Below, piece after piece: positions 18,871 to 28,832 of a stretch of DNA of 64,000 bases. The position numbers were made by a program, and so were the translations under genes. The stretch is from NCBI RefSeq assembly GCF_020177575.1, contig NZ_JAHTBK010000001.1, forward strand, positions 1,857,875-1,921,874, written 5' to 3'. Source of the stretch: Hasllibacter sp. MH4015. GTDB taxonomy: Bacteria; Pseudomonadota; Alphaproteobacteria; Rhodobacterales; Rhodobacteraceae. The notes below the pieces were generated by a model. That model searched no databases, was not told the origin of the DNA, and saw only the letters and a list, made by a program, of their open reading frames with translations. Numbering within the stretch: position 1 is the stretch's first letter; every line of letters begins with the position of its first letter.

Positions 18871-19560
18871 TCAATATTGCTGGCGGTAGAATGCGTGGAT
18901 GCCGATGGAGGCGGTCCGCGGATAGATGCGCGACCAGTTCGGGCTGACCCAATCGGCGTGATAGTGGGTGGCCCCCGCCGTCAGATCGCGCGGGCCGCCA
19001 TCCATCATGATCCGCGCGATATGGCCCAGGCGGTGCCACGCGCCGGTATCTGCAATCTCCTCCGGACGGCCATCGCAGGTATAGGTAAACTGGCAAGCGA
19101 ATTGCCGACCCGTCCCCTGGTTGATGACCCCGCAGATCGTGTCGGGGTAATTGGCATGGTCGACGCGGTTCAGGATCACCTCCGCCACCGCATATTGCCC
19201 CTCGATCGGTTCGCCGCGCGCCTCGAAGTAAAGCGCCTCGGTCAGGCAGCGCCACTGGGCATTGCCGCGCGGCGGGTTTAGGGCGTCCAACGCCGCGCCC
19301 GAAAGGATGCGGGGGTCGTCGGCGTTTCGGGCCGCGGGCGCGAAAGGCGACGCGATGCGCCGGATGCGCCGCTCGCTCAACCCCGAAAGCGACGCGGCCT
19401 CCATCCCCATCAACTGATCCAGCACGCCCGACAGGCCCGAGGCCGATGCCGACGTGCTGAGCGTCACATCCAGTTCCGAAATGTTCTGTGCCGATGCGCC
19501 TGCCCCGGCGCACAAAGCAATTAGGCCCGCGCCAAGCGCGGCCCAGAGGCGGTCCATCAT
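18871..19560 (-). CDS. SleB-type cell wall hydrolase, exported
   Basis: 229 residues with a signal peptide (WAALGAGLIALCAGAGASAQ). The C-terminal hydrolase_2/SleB domain reads WRCLTEALYFEARGEP, then GQYAVAEVILNRV, then CQFTYTCDG and GATHYHADWVSPNW. The first Glu of YFEARGE is the presumed catalytic acid for glycan cleavage. Two adjacent ATGs at 19560 and 19557; GAAGGG lies upstream. Likely role in peptidoglycan remodelling. Confidence 0.9.
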   Translation of the reverse strand: MMDRLWAALGAGLIALCAGAGASAQNISELDVTLSTSASASGLSGVLDQLMGMEAASLSGLSERRIRRIASPFAPAARNADDPRILSGAALDALNPPRGNAQWRCLTEALYFEARGEPIEGQYAVAEVILNRVDHANYPDTICGVINQGTGRQFACQFTYTCDGRPEEIADTGAWHRLGHIARIMMDGGPRDLTAGATHYHADWVSPNWSRIYPRTASIGIHAFYRQQY

Positions 19561-19722
19561 CTGCGTCACCCTTCCAGGGATTATGGCCGAACCCATTCTG
19601 CTCGTGGATTCTGGCCCCTTGTTGTTGGCGGCGGTGTTAACGCAGTTCGTGAAATCGGCAAAATCTGCCCTTAATCTTGCGGAAAGTGGTTAACACCCAA
19701 CAAGATTTTGCGACGGATACCG

Positions 19723-22266
19723 TTAAAGTGATGGATCAGCGTCCTCGGGCAACGCTTTGTCTTTGATGGATATTTGCGCAGCGGCCAGTTTGGCGACCGG
19801 CACCCGGAACGGCGAGACGGAGACGTAGTTGAAGCCCGCCTTGCGGCAAAACGCGATGGCATCGGGATGCCCGCCATGCTCCCCGCAGAGCGCGAGTGTC
19901 AGGTCCGGGCGCACCGCGCGGCCGCGTTCGGCCCCAAGAAGCAGCAATTCCCCCACCCCGTCTATATCCATTTCCCGGAACGGGTCCTCTGCGAAGACAC
20001 CCTGTTGCACATAAGCCGACATGAAGCGCCCGGCATCGTCGCGGCTGAGCCCGTAGGTCATCTGGGTCAAGTCGTTGGTTCCAAAGGACAAAAACGCAGA
20101 GCTTTCAGCGATTTCCCCGGCCCGCAGGGCGGCGCGTGGCGTCTCCACCATCACGCCGAGGCGGTAGGTGAAGTCCTGCCCGGACTTGGCCGCGACCTCC
20201 GCCGCGATGGCGTCGACGCGCGCCTTGACCAGCTCCACCTCCTTCTTGGCGGAGACGAGGGGGATCATGATCTCGGGCTCGATCGGGGCGCCCTTCTTGG
20301 TCACCTTGATCGTCGCCTCGAAGATCGCGCGGGCCTGCATTTCGTAGATCTCGGGGATCGTCACGCCAAGCCGAACCCCGCGCAGACCCAGCATGGGGTT
20401 GTATTCCTGAAGGCTCTCGACCCGCGAGGCCACGCGACTGACCGGCAGATCCAGTGCATCGGCCAGCGCGCGAATACCTTCGCGGTCGGTGGGCAGGAAT
20501 TCGTGCAAGGGCGGATCAAACAGGCGGATGGTGACCGTCTGACCCTTCATCAGCTTGAATAACTCAATGAAATCAGCGCGCTGCATGGGCAGCAGGCGAT
20601 CCAGGGCGGCCTGCCGATCCGGCGCGTTCTCGGCAAAGATCATCTCTCGCATCACCGTCATGCGGTTCGCGTCAAAGAACATATGCTCCGTCCGGCACAG
20701 GCCGATGCCATCCACGCCAAAGCGCTGCGCCATGGCGGCATCCTCGGGCGTGTCGGCATTGGCGCGGATGCCGATATCGCGCGCCTCGTCGGACCAATCC
20801 ATCAAGGTGGCAAAGGCACCGCCAAGCGCCGGTTCCACCATCTCGGTGCGGCCGGCCAGAACTTCCCCCAACGTGCCGTCGATGGTGATGACATCGCCTT
20901 CGTGGAACACCTTGCGGCCCGGCACGGTCAGGGTTTTCTTGCGCATATCCAGTTGCAGGCGGGTCGCCCCGGCCACGCAGGGCAGACCGAGGCCGCGCGC
21001 GATGACGGCGGCGTGGGAGGTCGCCCCACCGCGTTCGGTCAGGATCGCCTGGGCCGCGTGCATTCCGCGAATATCCTCGGGGCTGGTTTCGCGGCGCACG
21101 AGGATGCACGGCTCCCCCTGGGCGGCCATGGCCTGGGCGGTGGCGGCGGTGAAGGCGATGCGCCCCGATGCGGCACCGGGGGCCGCGGGCACGCCGGAGG
21201 TCAGCACGTCACGTTCCGCATCGGCGCTGATCTGGCGGTGCAGAAGGCCGTTGAGCGTGAAGGGCGGGATGCGTGTCAGCGCCTCTTCGCGGGGGATCAC
21301 CTTGTCCTCGGCCAGCGCCACGGCAATCGCGACTTCCGCCCGGGCAGAGCGGGGCGCGCGTACAGCGTCGAGAATGAATAACTCACCGTCCATCAAGGTA
21401 AATTCCGTCTGCATCTCCTCCCGCAGGCGGGTGCGCATGAGGGCCGCGGCGTCGCGCAGGGCCTGCACGACCTCGGGCGCGGCATCCTCCAGGGCGGGGC
21501 CGCGATCGTCCGTCTCGATGTATTGCGCCGCCCCTTCGGTCAGCGCCTGCCGTCCCTGGCCGCGCGGCAGGTACCGGCCCGTGACCTGCGCCTCCCCGGT
21601 TTCGGAGGAGACGAATTGAACCACGCCCGCGCCGGACACCCCGCGGGCCGGACCAAGCGCCATTTTCTGCACCACGAGGCCGAGGCCCGCGTCGGCAGGC
21701 GCGCCCTGGGCCTGGCGGAGAAGGCGTGCCGTCGTCCCCTCCCACGCGCGGGCCATGGCGCGCAGAACTTCGGCCAGTTGCGTCGCGCTGTCCTGGGGAA
21801 ACGGCTCATCCATCTCGGATTCGTAGGCGTCCTTGGCCAGGCGGGGTGTGATCGGCCCCTCGAAAGCGTCCGCGTCGAGGCGATGCACCTCCACGGCGTA
21901 GGTCCGGATGAAGGCGGTGTAGGCGGCGTTGGCCACGTCCGGCCCGTGGGTTTCGGACAGATGTTCGGCCACGTTGTCCGACATGCCGATATTCAGGATC
22001 GTCCCCGGCCCGCCCCAATCCGGCGTTTCCGAGGAGGACCGGACGGACAGAAGCGTGTTTTCCCCGAAAAGACCGACCAGAGCCTCCAGATCCGGCATCC
22101 GGCCATCGGCAATCGCGCGCACCGTATCGAAGCTGAGCGCGGCGGTCTGCGGCACGGGCAGATCGAGGCGGATCAACCGTTGCAGGCATTTCGCACGGTT
22201 GCCATGCCGCGTCTTGCGGACATCGGCATTGGCCGTGATCTCGGTGAAATCGGGCGTGGTGAGCAT
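19723..22266 (-). CDS. ppdK: Pyruvate, phosphate dikinase-like protein, divergent N-terminus
   Basis: Interconverts pyruvate+ATP+Pi and PEP+AMP+PPi. 847 residues, 30-50 short of typical enzymes. The mobile His domain has GGATSHAAVIARG (His418). The C-terminal PEP barrel has GLCRTEHMFF, LFDPPLHEFLP, YNPMLGLRGVRLG, SFGTNDLTQM and CGEHGG. The N-terminal nucleotide domain departs from the family: the glycine-rich KGANL segment is replaced by TRHGNRAKCLQRL, and the loop before TILNIG reads SVRSSSETPDWGGPG. Start at 22266. Downstream of glyS by 151 bases on the same strand. Confidence 0.9.
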   Translation of the reverse strand: MLTTPDFTEITANADVRKTRHGNRAKCLQRLIRLDLPVPQTAALSFDTVRAIADGRMPDLEALVGLFGENTLLSVRSSSETPDWGGPGTILNIGMSDNVAEHLSETHGPDVANAAYTAFIRTYAVEVHRLDADAFEGPITPRLAKDAYESEMDEPFPQDSATQLAEVLRAMARAWEGTTARLLRQAQGAPADAGLGLVVQKMALGPARGVSGAGVVQFVSSETGEAQVTGRYLPRGQGRQALTEGAAQYIETDDRGPALEDAAPEVVQALRDAAALMRTRLREEMQTEFTLMDGELFILDAVRAPRSARAEVAIAVALAEDKVIPREEALTRIPPFTLNGLLHRQISADAERDVLTSGVPAAPGAASGRIAFTAATAQAMAAQGEPCILVRRETSPEDIRGMHAAQAILTERGGATSHAAVIARGLGLPCVAGATRLQLDMRKKTLTVPGRKVFHEGDVITIDGTLGEVLAGRTEMVEPALGGAFATLMDWSDEARDIGIRANADTPEDAAMAQRFGVDGIGLCRTEHMFFDANRMTVMREMIFAENAPDRQAALDRLLPMQRADFIELFKLMKGQTVTIRLFDPPLHEFLPTDREGIRALADALDLPVSRVASRVESLQEYNPMLGLRGVRLGVTIPEIYEMQARAIFEATIKVTKKGAPIEPEIMIPLVSAKKEVELVKARVDAIAAEVAAKSGQDFTYRLGVMVETPRAALRAGEIAESSAFLSFGTNDLTQMTYGLSRDDAGRFMSAYVQQGVFAEDPFREMDIDGVGELLLLGAERGRAVRPDLTLALCGEHGGHPDAIAFCRKAGFNYVSVSPFRVPVAKLAAAQISIKDKALPEDADPSL

Positions 22267-22318
22267 CGGCTCGCCTCCGGTTGGAACGTGGGCACACGAT
22301 ACATCCCAATGGCGATGT

Positions 22319-22334
22319 GTCTACATGTGCAGAC
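22319..22334. promoter_or_regulatory. Palindrome upstream of ppdK
   Basis: GTCTACATGTGCAGAC, 12 of 16 positions symmetric (GTCT-n-CA-nn-TG-n-AGAC), 53 bases upstream of the ppdK ATG. Shape fits a dimeric repressor or activator site; regulator unknown. Confidence 0.3.
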
Positions 22335-22417
22335 GGCGTGCCTGTCCAAACGGGTGATTTTCGCCGCAACTGCAAAGAAAAGTGATCGCTGCAGCGCGGC
22401 GAGAATGGTTAACGACG

Positions 22418-24505
22418 CTAATTGTCGATTCGCGACAGGTCCGCGACGGACCCGCAGGTCTGGGTGATGTCGTGGAGCAGGTTGAGGCGATTGCGCCGCA
22501 GGATATCGCTGTCGGCGTTGACCTGAACGGCCTCGAAAAACGCGTCGATGGGCGCGCGCAGCTTAGCCATTTCGGACATGGCAGAGGTGAAATCCTCCGC
22601 CTCCAGCGCCGGTTGGATGGCGGCATTGGCATTGTCGAGCGCGGCGAAGAGCGCCTGTTCCTCGGGCGTCTCAGCGAATTTTACGTCCGCGCCGTAGCGG
22701 TATTCGACGCCGTCCTTCGCTTCGGCCTGGGAGAGGATATTGGCGGAGCGCTTGTAGCCTTGGATCAGGTTCTCGCCATCGGGCGTGTCGAGGAAGGCCT
22801 GGAGCGCGCGGGCGCGTTTGACCAAGAGGTCCAGTACGTCATCGCTGGCTCCGCCCAGGCAAGCATCGATCACATCGTGCCGAACGCCCTCAGCACGCAA
22901 GAGAACCTTCAGGCGATCGTGGATGAATGCGATCAGATCACAGGTCAGATCGACCGTTGTTTGATGATCTTTGCCGTGGCCCTTGGAAACAGCGGCAATC
23001 GCAACGGACTGGAGTGGGAATTGGTGCCCATTCTCCACGATAAGGCGAATAACCCCCAACGCCGCCCTCCGCAGCGCAAACGGGTCCTTCGACCCCGTCG
23101 GCTTTTCGTCAATCGCCCAGAACCCCGTCAGCAGGTCCAGCTTGTCGGCCAGTGCCACCGCGACCGACAAAGGCGCGGTGGGGACGTCGTCGGTGGGTCC
23201 CAGGGGCGCGTAATGCTCCTCTGCCACGGCGGCGATGGCGGGGTCGAGGCCCGCTTCCAACGCGTAGTACTTGCCCATAACCCCTTGAAGTTCGGGGAAT
23301 TCGAAGACCATCTCGGACGACAGATCGGCCTTGGCGATCCGCGCTGCCGTCTCGGCCGCTATGGGGTCCGCGCCGACCATGGGGGCGATCTCGCGGGCGA
23401 GGGCGGCGATGCGGTCCACCCGCTCGGCCTGGCTGCCCAAGCGCCGCTCGAAGGTCACGCTTTTCAGCGCCTCCTGCCAGTCGCCCATACCAGCGCGCGC
23501 AATGCGCAGATCGTTGTCCCAGAAGAACTTCGCATCCGCCAGACGGGCGGACAGCACCTTGGCGTTGCCCGCGATGATCGTGGCGCCCTGATCGGCGGTC
23601 TCCCGATTGGCGACGGTGATGAAGCGTTCGATCCGGCCCGTGGCGGGGTTGCGGACGGAAAAGAACTTCTGGTGCTCCCGCATGGAGGTTTGCAAGACTT
23701 CCGCAGGCAGGCCCAGAAAATCCTCCCCGATCTCCCCCATCAGGACGACGGGCCATTCGACCAGCCCCGCGACCTCGGCCAGAAGTCCTTTGTCTTCAAC
23801 GACTTCGAGCCCTGCGGCGAAGGCCATGTTGGTGGCGTCGTGCCAGATCGCCTCGGCACGCGCCTCAGCTGACAAGACGACCTTCGCGGCGCGCAGCTTG
23901 GCCTCGTAATCCTCGAACGACGACACGGCGAAGCGGCCCGGGGCCATGAAGCGATGCCCCTCGGTCGTGTTGCCGGACGCGATGCCGTCCACATCGAAGG
24001 GGACAACCTCGGCCCCGTCCTCACGGGTCAAGATGCACAGGATGGAGTGGAGCGGACGCACCCAACGCAAGCTGCCCGCGCCCCAGCGCATTGATTTGGG
24101 CCAAGGGAAATTGCGGATCACGCCGGGGATGAGATCGGCAATGATGTCGGCAGCGGGGCGGCCTTCGGTCGTCACCTTGGCGTAGTAAAACGTGCCTTTC
24201 TTGTCCTCCCGCTCCTCCAGATCCTCACGCGCCACCCCTGCCCCACGCAGGAACCCGTCCAACGCCTTGTCTGGCGCGCCAACCTTGGGGCCGCGACGCT
24301 CCTCCGTCGTGGTGGGGGAGGCCTCGTTCAGGCCTTCGACGGTCAGGGTAAGGCGGCGGGGCGTGGCGAAGGCCCCGGCGGAGGCGTAGGTCAGTCCGGC
24401 TTCCACCAACCCATCGGTGACAAGCCGCTTGAGGTCGTCGGCGGCCTTTCCCTGCATCCGGGCGGGGATTTCTTCGGAGAACAGCTCAAGAAGAAGGTCG
24501 GGCAT
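22418..24505 (-). CDS. glyS: Glycine--tRNA ligase beta subunit
   Basis: Beta subunit of the alpha2-beta2 glycyl-tRNA synthetase; tRNA binding and part of catalysis. 695 residues, normal. Opens MPDLLLELFSEEIPARMQ, then RRGPKVGAPDKALDGFLRGAG, FLGLPAEVLQTSMREHQKFF, and the C-terminal FFEAVQVNADSDILRRNRLNLL. Last gene of glyQ-DUF6446-fkbM-glyS, with a 4-base gap to fkbM. Confidence 0.98.
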   Translation of the reverse strand: MPDLLLELFSEEIPARMQGKAADDLKRLVTDGLVEAGLTYASAGAFATPRRLTLTVEGLNEASPTTTEERRGPKVGAPDKALDGFLRGAGVAREDLEEREDKKGTFYYAKVTTEGRPAADIIADLIPGVIRNFPWPKSMRWGAGSLRWVRPLHSILCILTREDGAEVVPFDVDGIASGNTTEGHRFMAPGRFAVSSFEDYEAKLRAAKVVLSAEARAEAIWHDATNMAFAAGLEVVEDKGLLAEVAGLVEWPVVLMGEIGEDFLGLPAEVLQTSMREHQKFFSVRNPATGRIERFITVANRETADQGATIIAGNAKVLSARLADAKFFWDNDLRIARAGMGDWQEALKSVTFERRLGSQAERVDRIAALAREIAPMVGADPIAAETAARIAKADLSSEMVFEFPELQGVMGKYYALEAGLDPAIAAVAEEHYAPLGPTDDVPTAPLSVAVALADKLDLLTGFWAIDEKPTGSKDPFALRRAALGVIRLIVENGHQFPLQSVAIAAVSKGHGKDHQTTVDLTCDLIAFIHDRLKVLLRAEGVRHDVIDACLGGASDDVLDLLVKRARALQAFLDTPDGENLIQGYKRSANILSQAEAKDGVEYRYGADVKFAETPEEQALFAALDNANAAIQPALEAEDFTSAMSEMAKLRAPIDAFFEAVQVNADSDILRRNRLNLLHDITQTCGSVADLSRIDN

Positions 24506-24509
24506 CGGC

Positions 24510-25193
24510 TCAGATCCAGTCGAGGTTTACGCGTGTGGGGGGATAGGCCGCACTGAGGGTGCCGCGCAAGGCGGCAAATCGGGGGCGGAGTGCGGGAAAT
24601 TTCTTTTCGTGGGTCTCGGCCACGGTCAGGCGGATGTGATCGAACAGCGATCGGGCGTGGAGATGTTCCAGTAGGTCCAGCTCCGCCCCCTCGATATCGA
24701 GCTTGAGAAAGGCGATCTGGCCGTGGGTGTCGATCAGGTCATCCAGGATGTCCGGCAGGGAGAGGACGGGAACGTCGATGCCTGTCTCCTCGTCGATGTT
24801 GAACCCGCCGGGGATCAGCGTGCTCTTGACCGATGCGTTGCCGGGATTGTCGTCGAAATTCGCCGCCCGCATCAGGCGCGCCGTTCCGGCGGTCACACCA
24901 ACGGCGGCGTGGTGCAGCGTGACATTCGGGTGATCCCCCAAGCGGTCGGTCAGGCGGGCGAAAGCGTAAGGGTCGGGTTCAAAGCAAAGGACAGTGGCCC
25001 CGGTCCTGGCCAGCGGCTCGGCCACCGCACCCACATTGGCCCCGCAATCCAGCACGATGTCGCCGGGGCGCAGCAGGGCCAGGATGCCGTCCATCACGCC
25101 ACGCGCGTATTGTTTCTTGAGGCGGCGCCAGTGGCGGCGCTGGAAGGCGGTGTAATCCTGTTGCAGCGCGTCGAATTCGGCCTGATTGACCAT
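24510..25193 (-). CDS. FkbM family methyltransferase
   Basis: 227 residues. SAM-binding Rossmann motifs VLDCGANVGAVAEPLARTG, LCFEPDPYAFARL and VTLHHAAVG are followed by the family's IAFLKLDIEGAELDLLEHLH. Substrate unknown: FkbM enzymes methylate sugars or polyketides. It lies between the two glycyl-tRNA synthetase genes, its ATG directly abutting the DUF6446 stop codon. Confidence 0.9.
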   Translation of the reverse strand: MVNQAEFDALQQDYTAFQRRHWRRLKKQYARGVMDGILALLRPGDIVLDCGANVGAVAEPLARTGATVLCFEPDPYAFARLTDRLGDHPNVTLHHAAVGVTAGTARLMRAANFDDNPGNASVKSTLIPGGFNIDEETGIDVPVLSLPDILDDLIDTHGQIAFLKLDIEGAELDLLEHLHARSLFDHIRLTVAETHEKKFPALRPRFAALRGTLSAAYPPTRVNLDWI

Positions 25194-25658
25194 CTATTCC
25201 AGCGTCTCATTCAACTGGTGCCACGCAAAACCCCGGCCATCGGGAAAAATCGCCACCACGCGGTCCACGCCGCGTTCGATATTGCGCTGACCAAGGAGGG
25301 CGGTGGCATCGCCTGCCTCGATCGCCGCCCCGATGAAGGTGGCATCGAAGCAATCGAACCAGGCGGGCGTGGTGAGCGGTGTGGCATCCTCATACGGCAT
25401 GGCTTCGGCGATCAGGGCCGCCACCCGCTCAGGCTCCACCCGGAAACAGGCCCGGAACCGCAGGGGGGAGCTGTCGGCGTCGATCCCCTCCGCCCCCGCG
25501 ATTTCCAGGGCTGTCAGGGTGCCATCGGGGCGTTGCAGCTCGATCGTCACCTCATCGAGCGGGACGTAATAGGCGCGCGTGTTGGCGTACCACATGCCGA
25601 TCCCGAAGAGGATCGTGACCACGAGGATCACCAGAACCGTGGCGCGCCCGGAGGTCAT
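25194..25658 (-). CDS. Small membrane-anchored protein (DUF6446-like)
   Basis: 154 residues. One N-terminal span (about residues 6-24, [19 protein letters not shown]), then a small extracytoplasmic domain with [11 protein letters not shown] and [10 protein letters not shown]. It matches a Rhodobacteraceae protein between glyQ and glyS usually annotated DUF6446 (from memory). Function unknown. The start overlaps the glyQ stop (ATGA), so it is translationally coupled. Confidence 0.85.
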   Translation of the reverse strand: MTSGRATVLVILVVTILFGIGMWYANTRAYYVPLDEVTIELQRPDGTLTALEIAGAEGIDADSSPLRFRACFRVEPERVAALIAEAMPYEDATPLTTPAWFDCFDATFIGAAIEAGDATALLGQRNIERGVDRVVAIFPDGRGFAWHQLNETLE

Positions 25659-26584
25659 GCGGCATCCGCCCCGCCGGCCCCTGTCTGCACGAAGGCATCG
25701 GCGCACATCTTGGTGAGCGCCCGGACCCGCCCGATATAGGCCTGCCGTTCGGTGACGGAGATCACGCCGCGCGCATCCAGAAGGTTGAACAGGTGCGAGG
25801 CCTTGATCGCCTGGTCATAGGCCGGATGCACCATGATGATGTGCTTGCCGGTCTTGGGGTCGATCGCGGGTCGGTCCAGCAATTGCTTGCACTCCGCCTC
25901 CGCATCTTCGAAATGCCTGAGGAGGGTTTCGGTGGTTGCAGCATCGAAGTTGTGGCGGGAATATTCCTCCTCCGTCTGGCGGAAGACATCGCCGTAACTG
26001 AGCGCGATGGGCGCGTCGGGGTCGTTGTAGGGCATGTCCATGACATGGTCGATTTCGAGCACGTACATGGCCAGCCGTTCGAGGCCATAGGTCAGCTCCC
26101 CCGAGACCGGGTGGCAATCATGGCCGCCAACCTGCTGGAAGTAGGTGAATTGGCTGACTTCCATGCCGTCGCACCAGACCTCCCACCCCAGTCCCCAGGC
26201 GCCGAGGGTGGGGCTTTCCCAATCATCCTCTACGAAGCGGATATCGTGGATGTCGGTGTCGATGCCGATGGCCCTCAGGGAGCCGAGATAGAGGTCCTGA
26301 AGGTCCGGCGGGGAGGGTTTGATGATGACCTGGTATTGGTAGTAGTGCTGCAAGCGGTTCGGGTTCTCGCCGTAGCGCCCGTCGGTTGGGCGGCGCGAGG
26401 GCTGCACGTAGGCCGCGGCCCACGGGTTGGAGCCGAGGGAGCGCAGGGTCGTGGCCGGGTGAAACGTGCCCGCGCCGACCTCCATATCGTAGGGTTGCAT
26501 CACCGCGCAGCCCTTTTCGGCCCAGTAGGCCTGAAGACGCAGGATAATCTCCTGGAAGGAACGGGGTTTGATCAGGTCGGCCAT
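25655..26584 (-). CDS. glyQ: Glycine--tRNA ligase alpha subunit
   Basis: Catalytic alpha subunit of bacterial glycyl-tRNA synthetase. 309 residues. Family signatures: [64 protein letters not shown] and [15 protein letters not shown]. The ATG at 26584 has GGAGGG upstream. First gene of the four-gene operon. Confidence 0.98.
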   Translation of the reverse strand: MADLIKPRSFQEIILRLQAYWAEKGCAVMQPYDMEVGAGTFHPATTLRSLGSNPWAAAYVQPSRRPTDGRYGENPNRLQHYYQYQVIIKPSPPDLQDLYLGSLRAIGIDTDIHDIRFVEDDWESPTLGAWGLGWEVWCDGMEVSQFTYFQQVGGHDCHPVSGELTYGLERLAMYVLEIDHVMDMPYNDPDAPIALSYGDVFRQTEEEYSRHNFDAATTETLLRHFEDAEAECKQLLDRPAIDPKTGKHIIMVHPAYDQAIKASHLFNLLDARGVISVTERQAYIGRVRALTKMCADAFVQTGAGGADAA

Positions 26585-26818
26585 GGCGGGCCCTCCGGGG
26601 TCGAGCGCGTTTCGCGCCTGAGTAGACGGGGGCGCGGCAAGGGTCAACGCGGGCGCGCGCCATTGGATTTGGCACATCTGCGCCACGGATGGCGAAAATC
26701 GATACGCAAACGGGGTGCAATCGAACGAATCCAAGGGTAAACCCGCCCGTGGAGCGCCGGTTTCCCGCAATTTCGGGCGGTCAAGGCGCAATCGAAGATT
26801 AGCGAACGACAGGGTTTT

Positions 26819-28594
26819 GTGAACATCATGGTGATGCAGTATTTGCGCAGCGCGCTTGCGCTTGCTTTCCTTGCGGTGGCGACACTGGGGATTACGGGAA
26901 CCGCCGAGGCGCAGGAGCGTGTGTGGGTCCAGATCGAGGCGCATCCGAACCTCGCCACCGCCGAGGCCCGCGTGCGCGCCTATTCGCAACTGGTGCAAAA
27001 CGTGAACGGCTTCCGCGCGACGACGGGTCTTTATGCTGTGGCCCTTGGTCCCTACGACCCGGCGACCGGTCAACAGGTGCTGCGCGAGCTTCTGGGTCAG
27101 GGCCTGATCCCGCGCGACAGTTTCCTTGAGGACGGCGACCTTTACGCCACGCAATTCTTCCCCGTCGGCACCAACACGCTGCAAGGCGGCGGCGTGGCCG
27201 AGGTCGATGAAACGGCATCGGAAACCGCAACGGAAGTGGCGGAGGAAGCACCGCAGCTCGTGGAAATCCCCGACGAGACGGTGCAGCAGGCCCGCCAGTC
27301 TGAAGCGCAGCTGACGCGCGAGGAACGCGACGCGCTGCAAATCGCGCTGCAATGGTTCGGGTTCTATACCGGCGGCATCGACGGCGCGTTCGGCCCCGGC
27401 ACGCGCGGGTCCATGCAGGCCTACCAGGAAAGCCGCGGGATGGAGCCCACGGGCATCCTGACCACGCGCCAGCGCGCGCAATTGCTGAGCGAGTATCAGG
27501 GCGAATTGGCCGCGTTGGGGATGCAGAACGTGCTGGACCAGCGGGCGGGCATCCAGATCGACCTGCCGATGGCGATGGTCGAATTCGGGTCCTACAACTT
27601 CCCCTTCGCGCAATATGAAGAGCGCAACGACAGCGGTGTGCGGGTGATGCTGATCAGCCAGCCCGGCGATCGCGCGACACTCTTCGGTCTGTACGAGATC
27701 ATGCAGACGCTCGACATCGTGCCCTTGGAAGGCGCCCGCGAGCGCGGGAGTGACAGCTTCGTTCTGACCGGGCAATCGGCCAGCCTGCGTTCCCACACCG
27801 AGGCGCGCCTCGTGGGTGGGGCCGTGAAGGGATTCACCTTGATCTGGGAGCCGTCGGCGGATGAGCAGATGGCCCGCGTGCTGCCGATGATGCAGGCAAG
27901 CTTCGCGGCCGTGGACGGAACGCTCGATCCGGCCGCCGTGCCGGAGGGGCTGGACGAGTCGGTCGACATGGTGTCGGGGCTGACCGTGCGCCGTCCCGAT
28001 CTGGTCCGCACAGGCTTCTTCCTCGATGGGCAGGGTACGGTTCTGACCACGACGGAAGTGGTGGGTCAGTGCGAACAGATCCTGATCGACAATGCCTATG
28101 AGGCGGAGGTCGCGTTCCGCGATGACGCGCTTGGCGTGGCCGTCCTGCGCCCGTCCCAGGCGCTTGCTCCGCTTGGCTTTGCCCGCCTCTCCGCCAATCC
28201 CGGTCGCCTGCGCTCCGACATCGCAGTTGCCGGGTATCCGTTCGGCGGAGCCCTTTCCGCGGCATCGACCACCTTCGGCAGCCTCGCGGATCTGCGCGGA
28301 GTGAACGGCGAGGAAAGCGTGCAGCGCCTGGATGTGGCCACGGCCGAGACCGAGGCCGGCGGCCCGGTCATGGACCTGACGGGCAATGTGATCGGCATGG
28401 TTCTGCCCGGCACGGTCGAGGGGCGGCAATTGCCGAACGAAGTGACACTGGCACTGCGCGCGGACCAATTGATCGCGATCCTTGAAGGTGCGGGCGTTGT
28501 CGTCACCCAGGCGGAGCCTGCGGGCGCATTGAATCGCGAGAACCTGAGCCGGGAAGCCGCCGACATGACGGTTCGGATCAGCTGCTGGAACTAA
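26819..28594 (+). CDS. Exported SPOR / peptidoglycan-binding / inactive trypsin-like protein
   Basis: 591 residues. Signal peptide ([20 protein letters not shown]), a SPOR-like domain at about 30-115 ([33 protein letters not shown]), then a PG_binding_1 domain at about 165-225 ([20 protein letters not shown]). The C-terminal trypsin-like fold (about 395-565) lacks its catalytic residues: the His position in VLTTTEVV is Glu413 and the Ser position in TEAGGPV is Ala513. Likely a septal or peptidoglycan-bound scaffold rather than a protease. GTG at 26819 has AGGG upstream; ATG at 26828 is an alternative. Followed by a strong terminator. Confidence 0.85.
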   Translation: MNIMVMQYLRSALALAFLAVATLGITGTAEAQERVWVQIEAHPNLATAEARVRAYSQLVQNVNGFRATTGLYAVALGPYDPATGQQVLRELLGQGLIPRDSFLEDGDLYATQFFPVGTNTLQGGGVAEVDETASETATEVAEEAPQLVEIPDETVQQARQSEAQLTREERDALQIALQWFGFYTGGIDGAFGPGTRGSMQAYQESRGMEPTGILTTRQRAQLLSEYQGELAALGMQNVLDQRAGIQIDLPMAMVEFGSYNFPFAQYEERNDSGVRVMLISQPGDRATLFGLYEIMQTLDIVPLEGARERGSDSFVLTGQSASLRSHTEARLVGGAVKGFTLIWEPSADEQMARVLPMMQASFAAVDGTLDPAAVPEGLDESVDMVSGLTVRRPDLVRTGFFLDGQGTVLTTTEVVGQCEQILIDNAYEAEVAFRDDALGVAVLRPSQALAPLGFARLSANPGRLRSDIAVAGYPFGGALSAASTTFGSLADLRGVNGEESVQRLDVATAETEAGGPVMDLTGNVIGMVLPGTVEGRQLPNEVTLALRADQLIAILEGAGVVVTQAEPAGALNRENLSREAADMTVRISCWN

Positions 28595-28616
28595 ACCCCG
28601 TTCAGGGGACGCTAGG

Positions 28617-28646
28617 AAAAGGCCGGGCAGCGACTCCCGGCCTTTT
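28617..28646 (+). terminator. Rho-independent terminator
   Basis: 11-bp stem AAAAGGCCGGG / CCCGGCCTTTT with loop CAGCGACT, starting 22 bases after the stop at 28594. The T-run TTTT ends the stem. Textbook form. Confidence 0.85.
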
Positions 28647-28792
28647 CGCGGTTTCAGGGGACCCGATCCGGGGACGGACCGACGACGAGGACAAGCGATC
28701 GCCGATCGGGATCAGGCCCGGCAGGAAGGTATTGGGACAGGATTTCGGCGGTGGGACGGAGCGGCCAAGCACCCCTTCCCCCACCCGGGCGT

Positions 28793-28818
28793 GCGACCCG
28801 CCTCCCTGACCGGGTCGC
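28793..28818 (-). terminator. Hairpin downstream of the fasciclin gene
   Basis: 8-bp perfect stem GCGACCCG/CGGGTCGC with a 10-base loop, 14 bases past the fasciclin stop on the minus strand. No T-run. Confidence 0.5.
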
Positions 28819-28832
28819 CGACCGTTTGCGGA

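Noticed and set aside
28675-28720. GCGATCGC-type palindrome near 28695 as a dispersed repeat
   Set aside because: Single occurrence noticed and short; expected in GC-rich DNA.
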